Source of the DNA: an uncultured Alistipes sp. | GTDB lineage: Bacteria; Bacteroidota; Bacteroidia; Bacteroidales; Rikenellaceae | Reading direction: 5' to 3' | Length of the DNA: 64,000 nt | NCBI GenBank assembly: GCA_910583985.1 | Contig: CAJTYA010000004.1 | Coordinates: forward strand, 93,083-157,082 | Part shown: positions 28,168 through 37,164 of the stretch, in pieces | Numbering within the stretch: the stretch's first letter is position 1 | Layout of the letters: each line of letters starts with the position of its first letter | The notes under the pieces: model-generated | What the model saw: the letters and a program-made list of their open reading frames with translations, nothing else | The model's database searches: none | Told to the model about the DNA's origin: nothing | Translations under genes and position numbers: made by a program

Positions 28168-29514
28168 TTATTCCGCCTTCTTTTCGGGCTTGCGGAAGCG
28201 GCGGCGCTTGTTCCGCGACGATTTGCGGGTAGGAGCGGTATCGTTCGTTCCGTCAGCCGGGGCAGCGGCTTTCGGTTCCGACGGCTTTTTCGGCGAACGG
28301 TCGCGTCCCCTGCCGCGTCCCCGCCCCCGGTCTCTCGATCCGGACCGGCGGTCGTCCCTGCCCGGATCGTATTTCGGTCCCGGACCGACCTGTTCGGGCA
28401 GCGGGAGCTTGGCGACCTCGCGGCCGATGAACGTCTCGATGCGGTGGAACGCCCCCTGCTCCTTCTCGCTGACGAACGTGACGGCCGCTCCGTCAGCGCT
28501 GGCCCGCGCGGTGCGGCCAATGCGGTGGATATAGTCTTCCGGGTCGCGGGGCACGTCGTAGTTGATGACCAGACCGATGTCTTCGATGTCGATCCCCCGC
28601 GCCACGATGTCCGTGGCCACCAGAATGTCGATCTTGCCGTTGCGGAAATCGAGCATCACCTCCTCGCGGCGCTCCTGCTCCAGATCGGAGTGCATGGCCG
28701 CCGCATTGAGCTTCATCCGCTTGAACGTGAAGGCCAGCTCCTTGACTTTCATTTTGGACGATGCGAAGACGATCGTCTTGGTATTTTTGGGTTCGGCGAA
28801 CAGTTCGCGGACGATGCCCGTCTTCTGGTTCTCGTAGCAGACGTAGGCCGACTGTTCGATGGCCTCGTTGGGTTTCGAGACGGCGATGCTCACCTCTTCG
28901 GGGTCGTGCATGATCTTGCGGGCCAGCTCCCTGATTTTGGGCGGCAACGTGGCCGAGAACATGATCGTCTGCCGCTGGGCGGGCAACTGGGCGATGATGC
29001 GCATGATGTCGTCCTGAAAACCCATGTCGAGCATCCGGTCGGCTTCGTCGAGCACGAAATACCCCACGTGCGAGAGGTCGATCCCGCTGTTGGTGATGTG
29101 GGCCAGCAGACGGCCCGGCGTCGCCACGACGATGTCGGCCCCCATGAGCATGCCCTGTTTCTGCTGGCTCCATCCCACGCCGTCGCCGCCGCCGTAGACG
29201 ACCGTCGTCGAAAGCGGCAGAAAATAGGCGAAGCCTTGGAACTGCACGTCGATCTGCTGGGCCAACTCCCGCGTGGGAACCACGATAAGCGATTTGACCA
29301 CGTTGTCGGGATTGCCCTCGCGCAGCAGCTTGTCGAAAAGCGGGAGGGCGTAGGCCGCCGTCTTGCCGGTTCCGGTCTGGGCGCAGCCGATCAGGTCGCG
29401 GCCTTTCTGCATGACAGGAATCGTATGTTCCTGCACCGGCGTCATCTCCTCGAAGTTCATCGCTTCGAGTCCCTCCATAATCCGTTCGTCCAAATCCAGT
29501 TCGTCGAATCTCAT
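28168..29514 (-). CDS. DEAD-box RNA helicase (RhlE-like)
   Basis: A 448-residue ATP-dependent RNA helicase. Helicase motifs in order: Q-motif FEEMTPVQEHTIP (about 20-33), AQTGTGKT (motif I), PTRELAQQ (Ia), DEAD (II), SAT (III) and HRIGRTAR (VI). After about residue 375 comes a basic low-complexity tail (Arg/Gly/Asp then Lys/Arg-rich) that probably binds RNA. Such proteins assist ribosome assembly and RNA decay and are often cold-induced. A 5' leader of about 185 bases would be compatible with that, but no cold-box element could be identified. Confidence 0.95.
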   Translation of the reverse strand: MRFDELDLDERIMEGLEAMNFEEMTPVQEHTIPVMQKGRDLIGCAQTGTGKTAAYALPLFDKLLREGNPDNVVKSLIVVPTRELAQQIDVQFQGFAYFLPLSTTVVYGGGDGVGWSQQKQGMLMGADIVVATPGRLLAHITNSGIDLSHVGYFVLDEADRMLDMGFQDDIMRIIAQLPAQRQTIMFSATLPPKIRELARKIMHDPEEVSIAVSKPNEAIEQSAYVCYENQKTGIVRELFAEPKNTKTIVFASSKMKVKELAFTFKRMKLNAAAMHSDLEQERREEVMLDFRNGKIDILVATDIVARGIDIEDIGLVINYDVPRDPEDYIHRIGRTARASADGAAVTFVSEKEQGAFHRIETFIGREVAKLPLPEQVGPGPKYDPGRDDRRSGSRDRGRGRGRGRDRSPKKPSEPKAAAPADGTNDTAPTRKSSRNKRRRFRKPEKKAE

Positions 29515-29981
29515 ATCTTTCCGTTTATTTTTTCATTGTTTCCGTACACCCGATCCTGTCGCGTGCACCGGACGAGGCGACCGGCACGCACGACGGCCGG
29601 CGGATCGTCCGCCGTCCCGGTGCGACTTTTCCGGTGCGGTCCCGACTCCCCCTTTCATGACGGGCGTCATAATTCGCAGAAAGCAAACCGCCCGCTCCGG
29701 AAGATACAAAGATACGCAAACTATCCGATTTCGGGAACCGCCGCGGTATTTATCCGTCGCGACGACAGGAAAAAGGGCCCGACCAAGCCCGTCTGTCCCA
29801 TGCTCCGCAAGGAGCGCCGAGCCGACCGACAGGGCGCCGGAGGCCGGCACGAAGGGCCTTGTATCCGAAACCCGTGCCCGGCGCTCCTCCGCTCCCGACG
29901 GGCATTCGGCCCTTCCGGTCTGTCGGTCCGGACCGGCGACGACATCCGCGTGCGGCCCCGTTCCCGTTCTCCCGGAACGAA
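29515..29981. other. Leader of the DEAD-box gene and gene-free interval
   Basis: The first 190 bases are probably the untranslated leader of the helicase. Beyond the promoter at 29707 nothing is recognised. Confidence 0.5.
29707..29714 (-). promoter_or_regulatory. -7 box (TATCTTTG) for the DEAD-box gene
   Basis: An exact match on the minus strand, 192 bases before the ATG. Confidence 0.55.
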
Positions 29982-30008
29982 GCATGCGGACGAAAACCGT
30001 CCGCATGC
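29982..30008 (-). terminator. Perfect hairpin after the DUF2807 gene
   Basis: An 11-bp stem (GCATGCGGACG and complement) with a five-base loop, 26 bases past the DUF2807 stop. A T-tract is lacking, so it may be an end-of-transcript or stability hairpin. Confidence 0.5.
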
Positions 30009-30034
30009 CCCGATACGAGGTCCCGAAGAACCCG

Positions 30035-30895
30035 TCATTTCATTTGGGTCAGCGAGCACATCTTTCCGACCTCCTTCGTGCCTAACCGGGGAGCACCCGC
30101 ATAGCTTACATGGGACACGCCGCTGACTCTCACGTCCAGCGATTCGCCGGCCCATACGTGGGCCGAGGAGGCGCCGGAAGTCGCGACGCTCACGTTTTTC
30201 GCTTGCAGGTTCCCCGTGTTGACTTTCGATGCCCCGCTGTTTTCGATCGTCAGACGATCGGTCCGCCCGCTCAGACCGACATTCGCGGCACCGGACACCT
30301 TCGCCTCCAGACCGGTACAGGAGAGTTCGGCAGTGACCTTGCCTGCTCCGGACACACCGAGGAAGACGTCGTCCGACTTCAGTTGCATCGCGATGTTCGA
30401 TGCGCCCGAAAAATTGCACCGTACCGTCGGAATCGTACCTTTGAACCCGACGAGCGAGCAAGCGCCCGTCATCGTCAGATCGGCGTCCCCGGCCGCCATG
30501 TCCAAATCGGTGATCTTGCATGCGCCCGACGTACGGAGTCCGAACGATTCGCATTCGAACCGTCCCTCGGCAACCAGCGAGCACACTCCGGACATCTCCA
30601 GCCACCGGAGCCGCGGCATGCAGACGGTCGCCGTACAGAGCGGATTAGGTTTCTTTTCCTTAGAAATAGTCTTGACAATCAATCTTTTACCATCAACACG
30701 AGCATCGACCTCGCATTTTTCGTAAGCGATCTCGACCGAATAACGGTCGCTTTGCACGAGATGGACCGTCAAGATCCCGGCAACCTCGATTTCCGAAAAA
30801 CCGGAAGCGTCCAGCTTGATTTTTTTCATCCCGGTCTGCGCCGCGAGCGACCCTCCCAGCATAACGCAGAACAACAGTCCCAATAATCTTTTCAT
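30035..30895 (-). CDS. Secreted DUF2807 (GIN-domain) protein
   Basis: A 286-residue exported protein with a signal peptide (MKRLLGLLFCVMLGGSLAAQ). The mature part is the DUF2807 'auto-transporter adhesin head GIN' domain, a right-handed beta-helix: short repeats such as GACKITDLDMA, GACSLVGFKG, GASNIAMQL, GAGKVTAEL and GAANVGLSG recur every 15-20 residues. The function of the family is not established. It sits 58 bases after a probable anti-sigma gene and is likely a target or a partner of that ECF system. Confidence 0.85.
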   Translation of the reverse strand: MKRLLGLLFCVMLGGSLAAQTGMKKIKLDASGFSEIEVAGILTVHLVQSDRYSVEIAYEKCEVDARVDGKRLIVKTISKEKKPNPLCTATVCMPRLRWLEMSGVCSLVAEGRFECESFGLRTSGACKITDLDMAAGDADLTMTGACSLVGFKGTIPTVRCNFSGASNIAMQLKSDDVFLGVSGAGKVTAELSCTGLEAKVSGAANVGLSGRTDRLTIENSGASKVNTGNLQAKNVSVATSGASSAHVWAGESLDVRVSGVSHVSYAGAPRLGTKEVGKMCSLTQMK

Positions 30896-30953
30896 CGTTC
30901 GTATTTTTAGTAGGTAAGACATCGTCCCGGTCCGGGCGTCGATTTCCGACGGC

Positions 30954-31430
30954 TCATTCGTCCTCGGAGAGTTGCGCCTGCAACTGCTTGACCGCATCGA
31001 GTTTGAGGTTGAAGTACCGCCGGAGGATACGCACTTTCTCCGCATCGGACAACTCGTCGGGCAGTTGCTTGTGCAGCGGTCCGCCGTCGCAGCGGATTTC
31101 CTGCAGGATGTCCCGGATTTCGGCCGTGTCCGCTCCCCTGCGCTGTCCGGCAAAGACGGCCTGTTCGGAGAGCGTTTCGAAAGTCCGGTAAAAAGCCTCC
31201 GTTTCGGACAGCACGGGGTCCATGCGCCTCCTCAGCGCGTCGTTGCTCAGAAAGACGCCTGCGGCAACGAGGGCGGCGGCGCCCAGCGCGACGGCATATC
31301 GCAGCGGAGACGTTCCGAAGCGTCCCGTGCGGGCCATTTTCGCCGCGAAACGCTCGCGGTGGCCCTCCGGGAGCCGGTCCGTCTCGAAAGCGGTCCGGCG
31401 GTCGTCGATATATTTTTTCAGTTCATCCAT
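30954..31430 (-). CDS. Probable anti-sigma factor, single-pass membrane protein
   Basis: A 158-residue protein with a cytoplasmic N-terminus (MDELKKYIDDRRTAFET, 1-40), one membrane helix around 44-62 (YAVALGAAALVAAGVFL) and an exported helical C-terminal part. No catalytic motif. It overlaps the sigma gene by eight bases, the usual arrangement of an ECF sigma and its cognate membrane anti-sigma. No zinc-binding HxxxCxxC is present, so it would not be a ZAS-type anti-sigma. The role is inferred from context and topology. Confidence 0.65.
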   Translation of the reverse strand: MDELKKYIDDRRTAFETDRLPEGHRERFAAKMARTGRFGTSPLRYAVALGAAALVAAGVFLSNDALRRRMDPVLSETEAFYRTFETLSEQAVFAGQRRGADTAEIRDILQEIRCDGGPLHKQLPDELSDAEKVRILRRYFNLKLDAVKQLQAQLSEDE

Positions 31431-31959
31431 GCGTTCCGATTTTTTCCAACAGTTTCGTTTTCGCCCGTGCGTATTGCGAACGGACCGTCGAAGGCCGGAT
31501 GCCGACCAGATCGGCGATTTCGTCGTAATCGTAGCCCTCGAACAGGTGCAGCGACAGGATCAGGCGGTAGCCGTCGGCCAACGAGGCGATTCCGGACTTG
31601 ATGCGTTCGACTTTCACGCTCGTTTCCGTCTGCGGATCGTTCAGCCAATCGTTCCAGTCCGCCTCCGCGGCCTCGGCCTCCCGGAGGATGCGGGGCTTTT
31701 CGAGCTCGTCGGTGCACGCCCTCAGCCTCCGTTCTTTCCGCAGCCGATCGATCGAAAGGCGGACGCAGGTCCTCACGAGCCATGCTTCGACCTGCGGAGT
31801 GCTTTCGGGCACTTTCCGCGTGCGGGCGAAACGCAGCAGCGTGTCGTGCATCGCTTCCTCGGCATGGCCCTCGTCGCCCAGAATCCGCAGGCTCGTGCGG
31901 TAGAGGCGCTCGCCGTAACGGTCGTACAGAGGCTCTATGTCGTGGAAGAATGTCCGCAT
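31423..31959 (-). CDS. ECF-type RNA polymerase sigma factor
   Basis: A 178-residue sigma-70 family protein with regions 2 and 4 only. Region 2: YRTSLRILGDEGHAEEAMHDTLLRF and the following WLVRTCVRLSIDRLRKERR. Region 4: LSLHLFEGYDYDEIADLVGI with the helix-turn-helix IRPSTVRSQYARAKTKLLEKI. It should direct transcription of a small regulon in response to envelope signals. Translation is coupled to the probable anti-sigma gene. No TAnnTTTG box was found before it, which would fit autoregulation from an ECF-type promoter. Confidence 0.93.
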   Translation of the reverse strand: MRTFFHDIEPLYDRYGERLYRTSLRILGDEGHAEEAMHDTLLRFARTRKVPESTPQVEAWLVRTCVRLSIDRLRKERRLRACTDELEKPRILREAEAAEADWNDWLNDPQTETSVKVERIKSGIASLADGYRLILSLHLFEGYDYDEIADLVGIRPSTVRSQYARAKTKLLEKIGTHG

Positions 31960-32019
31960 GTTTCGGGTTGGTTTTCGTATATAAGACGACTGAAAATCCG
32001 GCGTGCTGCAAGCGGATCG

Positions 32020-32056
32020 AAAAAAACGGGAATTTCTCCGAGGAGAGATTCCCGTT
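32020..32056 (-). terminator. Intrinsic terminator of the ferritin gene
   Basis: An inverted repeat centred at 32040 (AACGGGAAT with ATTCCCGTT on the minus strand plus an inner stem), followed by seven T residues, 29 bases past the stop. Confidence 0.92.
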
Positions 32057-32084
32057 TTCGTTGGCCGTCGTCCGGAGCCGACGC

Positions 32085-32603
32085 CTATTCGGCGGTCAGT
32101 TCGGCCGGGGCGACATAGGTTCTGGCGGCAAGCTCCTTGTCGATCATATAGAGACCCAGCTTGCTATCGTCCACCATTTTCAGCGAGTCGATGATGCCCT
32201 GTGCGGTTTCTTCCTCCTCGACCTGTTCGTTGACGAACCACACGAGCTTGTTGGCCGTGGCGAAGTCTTTTTCCTCTTCGGCCACGCGGCACAGGCCGTC
32301 GATCAGGGCCGTCACTTTCTTCTCGTGGGCGAGCGTGTCTTCGAAAGCCGCCAGCGGGGAGTCCCACGACGCGGGCACTTCGTTGATGGGGGCCAACTCG
32401 ACGCGTCCTCCGCGCGAGAGCAGGTAGTTCATGAAAATACGGGCGTGGGCTTGTTCCTCCTGAAACTGGATGGAGAACCAGTTCGAAATGCCCTTCATGC
32501 CTCTGGCCGCGAAATCGGCCGACATGGACAGGTAGAGGTAGGCGGACCAGAATTCCGCATTGATCTGGGCGTTGAGCGCCTTCTGCATTTTTTCACTCAG
32601 CAT
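32085..32603 (-). CDS. ftnA: Non-haem ferritin
   Basis: A 172-residue ferritin forming the 24-subunit iron store. Ferroxidase ligands fit FtnA: E17 in INAEFWSAYLYLSM, E49/E50 and H53 in FQEEQAHARIFMNYLL, E94 in TLAHEKKVT, and the later VNEQVEEEETAQ with E127/E130-type ligands. Length is standard. The single-gene unit has a -7 box about 100 bases upstream and its own terminator. The long leader could hold iron- or oxygen-responsive control, but no known motif was seen. Confidence 0.95.
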   Translation of the reverse strand: MLSEKMQKALNAQINAEFWSAYLYLSMSADFAARGMKGISNWFSIQFQEEQAHARIFMNYLLSRGGRVELAPINEVPASWDSPLAAFEDTLAHEKKVTALIDGLCRVAEEEKDFATANKLVWFVNEQVEEEETAQGIIDSLKMVDDSKLGLYMIDKELAARTYVAPAELTAE

Positions 32604-32706
32604 AGTTCGATTCGTTTATTCGAATTCGACAATTTTCTTTTCTCCCGGTCGACCGTCCTTCCCGGACCGCTTCCGGCATCCGCGACGAACGCGGCCGACC
32701 GTGTTG

Positions 32707-32714
32707 CAAATATA
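32707..32714 (-). promoter_or_regulatory. -7 box (TATATTTG) for ferritin
   Basis: An exact match on the minus strand. Confidence 0.65.
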
Positions 32715-32763
32715 CGACGAGGGACGGTCCGGTGTTCCGCATCGGCGAAAAAAATGTTCGGGC

Positions 32764-34194
32764 TCAGGGCTTTTTCTTCCGCCGGCCCTCGTAGACCTGC
32801 CGGTTGATGAACAGGAACGTTTCCGGCGGGACCAGCTCCACGATCCTGTCGAGTTCGCTCTCGCTCACCGGCCCCGTAATGATGAGTCGTTCGATGTCAA
32901 TTCCGGCGATCCAGTCCGGCAGCCGCACCTCGTTTTCGAAGATCAGGTTCAGCCGGCCGATCTTTCTGCGTTTCGAGAGCTCTTCGGGCAGAACCGATCC
33001 CACCCGCAATTCGACGTCCCTGCCTTTCAGGGCGGCGAGCCGCGTGTCCCGGCTCTTCCGTTCGTCGTCCTTGCGACGGACCATCCAGCCGATCTGCGGC
33101 TTGAGCGCGAACGTTTCCGGGTCCTGCTCCGCACCCACGAATCCGGCCCACAGTACCAGCGGCGTCGTCCGCCGAACCGTTCCGTCCGGGTCCTGCTCGA
33201 CGTACCGGATGTCGACCCGCACCGTCTCGTCGGGCAGGCGGTCATCCAGCGAAACGACTCTCAGGTCGCTCCGGCGCCCGTATTTGTCGTAGGGGAAGAA
33301 GCGGACGATCCATCCGTCCACCTGCCGCGGCGCGCCGTACCGTTCCGGCGAATGGCATTTGAACATGTCGCGCCAGAACGTCCGGTCGATGTCCCCTTCC
33401 GAAGCCCGGACGAACTGTTCGAGCACGGGATCGAGCTCGTCGATCCACCAGTCGAGTCCGTAGCGGCGCAGGCGGCCGGCCTTCTCCCGGACCTTTTTCC
33501 AGTCGTCGGGCGTGCCTTCGAGCGTGATGCGGGGAATGCCGCAGACCAAGCGCAGGACGACGAATTCGAAATAGGGCTTGACGGCCTCCATGACGGTGAT
33601 CGCCGAGGCGGCCTTCGAAACCGGCGTCGAAGTGGTGAAGTCGCATTCGAGCGTTCCGACCAGATCGTCGCCGACGTGCGCGGCGATCTGCCGGGAGAAT
33701 CCGCCGAAGACGCTTTCCCACGGCGCATGCGGATCGTCGAGACGAACGTCGTCGGCTCGGACGACGAGTTCGATCTTCCCTTCCGTGCCGGTCATCCGGT
33801 CGCAGAACCGTTCGGCGTCGAGGTTGACGTGGCGGGCGAACCCCTGACTGACCAGCAGCCAGATCATGTCGGGCGACAAAACGAACGGACGGTGATCGGC
33901 ATAGGCCCGGTACATGCTGTTGAAAAACGGATTGAAACCGAAGAAAACCATCTCCCGGTCCGAGGCGCTGCGGGCCAAGATCGTGCTTTCGATGCGTTTT
34001 CGCCGCGCTTCGGAAAGATCGGACGCGCCCTCGCCGGCATCCAGCCGCACCAGACGGGCGAAAATCTCGCCGGCCTCCCGGTCTTCGAGCAGCTCGGCGG
34101 GAGCTTCGAGCGGTTCGACATCGAACGTGACGCCGCCCTGCGGAAACGCCGCGAGGGGGCACAGGCATAGCAACAGGAATAGAATCTTTTTCAT
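32764..34194 (-). CDS. Secreted DUF4419 protein
   Basis: A 476-residue protein with an N-terminal signal peptide (MKKILFLLLCLCPLAAFPQ). It belongs to DUF4419: conserved blocks are FNPFFNSMYRAYADHRPF, SPDMIWLLVSQGFARHVN, CGIPRITLEGTPDDWKKV, WWIDELDPVLEQF, and FKCHSPERYG followed by GWIVRFFPYDKYG. The family occurs in bacteria and fungi and has no established biochemical role that I know of. The buried Trp/His/Asp residues look enzyme-like. It is a single gene between ferritin and GH20. Confidence 0.88.
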   Translation of the reverse strand: MKKILFLLLCLCPLAAFPQGGVTFDVEPLEAPAELLEDREAGEIFARLVRLDAGEGASDLSEARRKRIESTILARSASDREMVFFGFNPFFNSMYRAYADHRPFVLSPDMIWLLVSQGFARHVNLDAERFCDRMTGTEGKIELVVRADDVRLDDPHAPWESVFGGFSRQIAAHVGDDLVGTLECDFTTSTPVSKAASAITVMEAVKPYFEFVVLRLVCGIPRITLEGTPDDWKKVREKAGRLRRYGLDWWIDELDPVLEQFVRASEGDIDRTFWRDMFKCHSPERYGAPRQVDGWIVRFFPYDKYGRRSDLRVVSLDDRLPDETVRVDIRYVEQDPDGTVRRTTPLVLWAGFVGAEQDPETFALKPQIGWMVRRKDDERKSRDTRLAALKGRDVELRVGSVLPEELSKRRKIGRLNLIFENEVRLPDWIAGIDIERLIITGPVSESELDRIVELVPPETFLFINRQVYEGRRKKKP

Positions 34195-34222
34195 CGTATC
34201 AAATCATTGGGGATTTGTCTAT

Positions 34223-34230
34223 TCAAGATA
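34223..34230 (-). promoter_or_regulatory. Near-consensus -7 box (TATCTTGA) for the DUF4419 gene
   Basis: It differs from TAnnTTTG at the last two positions, but a TTG lies a -33-like distance upstream (34242-34244, minus strand). Confidence 0.45.
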
Positions 34231-34618
34231 CGAAATTTTTTCAAGTACGGTGCTATTCCGTTAAAAATCATCCGTACGAGCCCCGTAAAACGGAAAAAAA
34301 CGGACGACTTTCCGGCCTCCGGACGATTCTTCGATCTGCATACGACGAGCGAACGCCTACCGGACGAAAGCGCCGGATGCCGGAAAAACCGCCCGAAACC
34401 GCCTGCCGTCGCCCATGCGACAAAAATGCCCATCGGCAACCTCGACCTGCCCCGAAAAGCAGCCTGCAAACGACGAGGGGTGCCCGACGCCATGTCGGAC
34501 ACCCCGTAATTTTCTTACCGGCAGGCATCGAAACACCCCCAAGGAGCGAACCTACGGAGCGGAATATGTCCCCGCACGAGTGCTCCGGCAGGACGGTCCC
34601 TGCACCGGCCGCTGCGGA
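34231..34618. other. Gene-free interval with one hairpin
   Basis: Contains an inverted repeat at 34477-34505 that pairs fully only as minus-strand RNA (one G-U pair), about 115 bases beyond the GH20 stop. It may end that transcript, although it has no T-tract. Nothing else is recognised. Confidence 0.5.
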
Positions 34619-36724
34619 TCACTGCGCCGCGGGACGGTCGAAGCGGAAGCCGGCCTCCTCGCGCGGCAGGTGGGTGCCGGTGCGGCCGAACTGCTGGAGG
34701 TCGAGCGATATGCGGTCGTTCTGCATCTCCCATTCGAGCAGCATCCTGTCGTAGCGCGCGCCCACGACCTCCCAATGGAACGGGCGGTTTTCGTACCGCC
34801 ATAGGTCGCGATGGAACGCCTTGAGCTCTTTGGTCATGTCGCGCAGCGAGCCGAGCCGGCTGGCATAGGGCATGATCAGGTCGTAGAGCGCCGTATTGAC
34901 GGCATAGCCCTTGTCGTCGTCGCGCACGAAGGCGTCGTAAAGGCCGGACATTTCGGCAGCGAGCACGGCCTTGTGGAAAACGAAGTCCATGCGTCGGGCG
35001 GCGAACCGCAGGGCCGGAATCGTCTGCCGGTGCAGCAAGGCTTTTTCCTCTCCGCGACAGAACTGCGTATAGGCCTCCTCGCAGAGCAACCGCATGCGGC
35101 GCGACGGAGCGTTCTGCAACCGGTTCTGCTGCGCCGCGCCGGCCTCGCTGAACGGCGAACTGTAGGCCATGTCGAAGCTCACAGGCCCCATCTCCTTGTG
35201 GACGTCGGACAGCGCGACGATCCCTTCGGCGAAGGCATGTCCCGGAGCGCGGTAAAACGCCCAGTCGAAAGCCTCCCTGTAACGTTCGATGTCCGACTCG
35301 CCCTGCTGCCACGCGCAGGCGGCGGCGAACACCGCGCCGTACCACCCCATATCGAAGAGGTCCTCGCCCATATCGTCCCACGACGTGTCGAGCATGCCGA
35401 GCGCACCGTATTTCTGTCCGTCGCGCACGAAGTTGCGGATATTGACCAAATGGGCATGATAGTCGGGAAACACCCTGCCGCCGTAGAAAGCGCCGGGCGC
35501 CACGAACACGGGGAAGTTCCGGTCGGCATAGGGCCGGATGAGCTTGTCGAAATCATCCCTCGGCAGGTAGTCCCACGCCACGGCGACGACGTTTTCCGGC
35601 AGCAGGTCGAGCTTTTCGGGATGCTCGGCGGCGATTTCGCCCCAGAACAGCAGCTTCTTGCCCTCCAACGCCGGCAGGGCCGCCACCCGGCGCAGGTGCC
35701 CCAGATAGACGTCCGCATGGGAGCTCTCGGCCACGGCGTCCCGGCTCTTGCCCCGCCCCAGCTCGAACGTCTCGTCGCATCCGATGTGGATGAACTCCGA
35801 GTCGAACCGCGGCACGATCTCGCCGAGGTAATCGCCGACGAAAGCATACGATCCCTCTTCGGCCGGACTGAGGATCTGGCTGCCGTGTTTTTCGCCCAAC
35901 GCGGCGTAACGCTCCTGCCGCAACACGTAGTGCAGATGGCCGAAGGTTTGCTGCTGGGGAATAATCTCGACATGGTACCGTCGGGCGTATTCGATCAGTT
36001 CGGCGATCTCCTCGGCCGTGATCGTGCCGCCGTAGGGATTGATGGCAGGATGGAGCTTCGATTCGTAGATGTTCTCGGCGTAGATGCTGTATCCGTTGAT
36101 CTTGTATTCCGAAAGGATGCGCACCTGCTCCTTGGCATATTCGAGCGAAGGGATCGGCCCGCGGCTCCAGTCGTCCTGCTGCCAGCGGTAGCGCATGGCC
36201 GGAACGTCCTCGATGCGCACGGCCGGAACACGACAGAGACCGTCGGAGGCACGGACCAACTGGCGCAACGTTTGTACGCCGTAGAACACACCGGCCGCCG
36301 TGGGGGCCGATACGATGACGCCTTGGGCATCGGCCAGCAGCACATATCCTTCGGGATCGAAACCGGCATCGATGTCGAGACCGGCCGCCCGCAGCCGCAC
36401 GTCGGCCTGAGGATTGCAGCCCGGACGCGTGAGCGTCACGCAGTTGCGGACGCCCGACCGAGATTTCTTCGCCTCCATCGGCAGATCGTACAGTTCGGCG
36501 AGCTCGTCGAGCAGCGTCGAGGCGGCGAAAAAGTCCTCGGCCTCGCCGGAACTTACCTTGACGGACGTCCGGGCGTCGAAACGGAAATCGTCCCCGCCGA
36601 GCGCGACGTGCGCGGGATAGGGAATCAGCGGCAACGGACCGCCTTCGGAAACGGGAGCGGCGGAGACGATCCGCACCGCGAGCAGGCCGCAAAAGAGCAG
36701 CGGCAACAGAATTCGGAATTTCAT
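34619..36724 (-). CDS. Secreted GH20 beta-N-acetylhexosaminidase
   Basis: A 701-residue glycoside hydrolase with a signal peptide (about 1-22). A zincin-like GH20b domain spans about 30-160 and the TIM barrel about 170-480. The catalytic Asp-Glu pair is D317-E318 in FIHIGCDETFELGRG, where most relatives have GGDE; here the middle residue is Cys. The C-terminal 200 residues are helical and not assigned. It would release terminal GlcNAc or GalNAc from mucin or other glycans in the periplasm, fitting a gut commensal. The ATG at 36724 begins the signal peptide; an earlier ATG at 36772 adds only charged residues. Confidence 0.9.
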   Translation of the reverse strand: MKFRILLPLLFCGLLAVRIVSAAPVSEGGPLPLIPYPAHVALGGDDFRFDARTSVKVSSGEAEDFFAASTLLDELAELYDLPMEAKKSRSGVRNCVTLTRPGCNPQADVRLRAAGLDIDAGFDPEGYVLLADAQGVIVSAPTAAGVFYGVQTLRQLVRASDGLCRVPAVRIEDVPAMRYRWQQDDWSRGPIPSLEYAKEQVRILSEYKINGYSIYAENIYESKLHPAINPYGGTITAEEIAELIEYARRYHVEIIPQQQTFGHLHYVLRQERYAALGEKHGSQILSPAEEGSYAFVGDYLGEIVPRFDSEFIHIGCDETFELGRGKSRDAVAESSHADVYLGHLRRVAALPALEGKKLLFWGEIAAEHPEKLDLLPENVVAVAWDYLPRDDFDKLIRPYADRNFPVFVAPGAFYGGRVFPDYHAHLVNIRNFVRDGQKYGALGMLDTSWDDMGEDLFDMGWYGAVFAAACAWQQGESDIERYREAFDWAFYRAPGHAFAEGIVALSDVHKEMGPVSFDMAYSSPFSEAGAAQQNRLQNAPSRRMRLLCEEAYTQFCRGEEKALLHRQTIPALRFAARRMDFVFHKAVLAAEMSGLYDAFVRDDDKGYAVNTALYDLIMPYASRLGSLRDMTKELKAFHRDLWRYENRPFHWEVVGARYDRMLLEWEMQNDRISLDLQQFGRTGTHLPREEAGFRFDRPAAQ

Positions 36725-36863
36725 CTTTTCGTTCGGTTCGGTTAGGGGTTTCTTTCCGACGAAAATAATCATTTCCCGCGAAATTTCCTCGTTCGCGTGC
36801 GCCGTCCGGTCCGGGGCCGCGGTGCGCAGGGGCGGAATTATTTTTTTATTCGGATAATATTCC

Positions 36864-36871
36864 TAAATTTG
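36864..36871 (+). promoter_or_regulatory. -7 box (TAAATTTG) for rpmB-rpmG-bL38
   Basis: An exact match in an AT-rich patch, 39 bases before the rpmB ATG. Confidence 0.75.
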
Positions 36872-36910
36872 CCGTTCCTTTTGGAGTAAAATGTAAAACG
36901 AACATTTCTT

Positions 36911-37144
36911 ATGAAAATCTGTGAAATCACGGGTAAAACGGCACAGGTGGGTAACAACGTGTCGCACTCGAACAAGAAATCCAAGAGGCGTTTCAACCCC
37001 AATCTGAAAACGAAACGTTTCTGGAACGAAGAAGAAGGCCGCTGGATCACGCTCCGCGTCACCGCCAACGGCATGAAAACCATCAACAAGAAAGGTTTGG
37101 CAGCCGCTCTGAAAAGCGCCGTCGCTCCCAAATCCGTGTACTAA
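36911..37144 (+). CDS. rpmB: Ribosomal protein bL28
   Basis: A 77-residue large-subunit protein. MKICEITGKTAQVGNNVSHSN followed by KKSKRRFNPNLKTKRFW is the standard bL28 N-terminal half, with first and second parts joined by the basic loop. It opens the rpmB-rpmG-DUF4295 operon, a conserved Bacteroidota arrangement, and is followed at 20 bases by rpmG. Confidence 0.97.
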   Translation: MKICEITGKTAQVGNNVSHSNKKSKRRFNPNLKTKRFWNEEEGRWITLRVTANGMKTINKKGLAAALKSAVAPKSVY

Positions 37145-37164
37145 ACTCTTAAATCGAACCGAAA

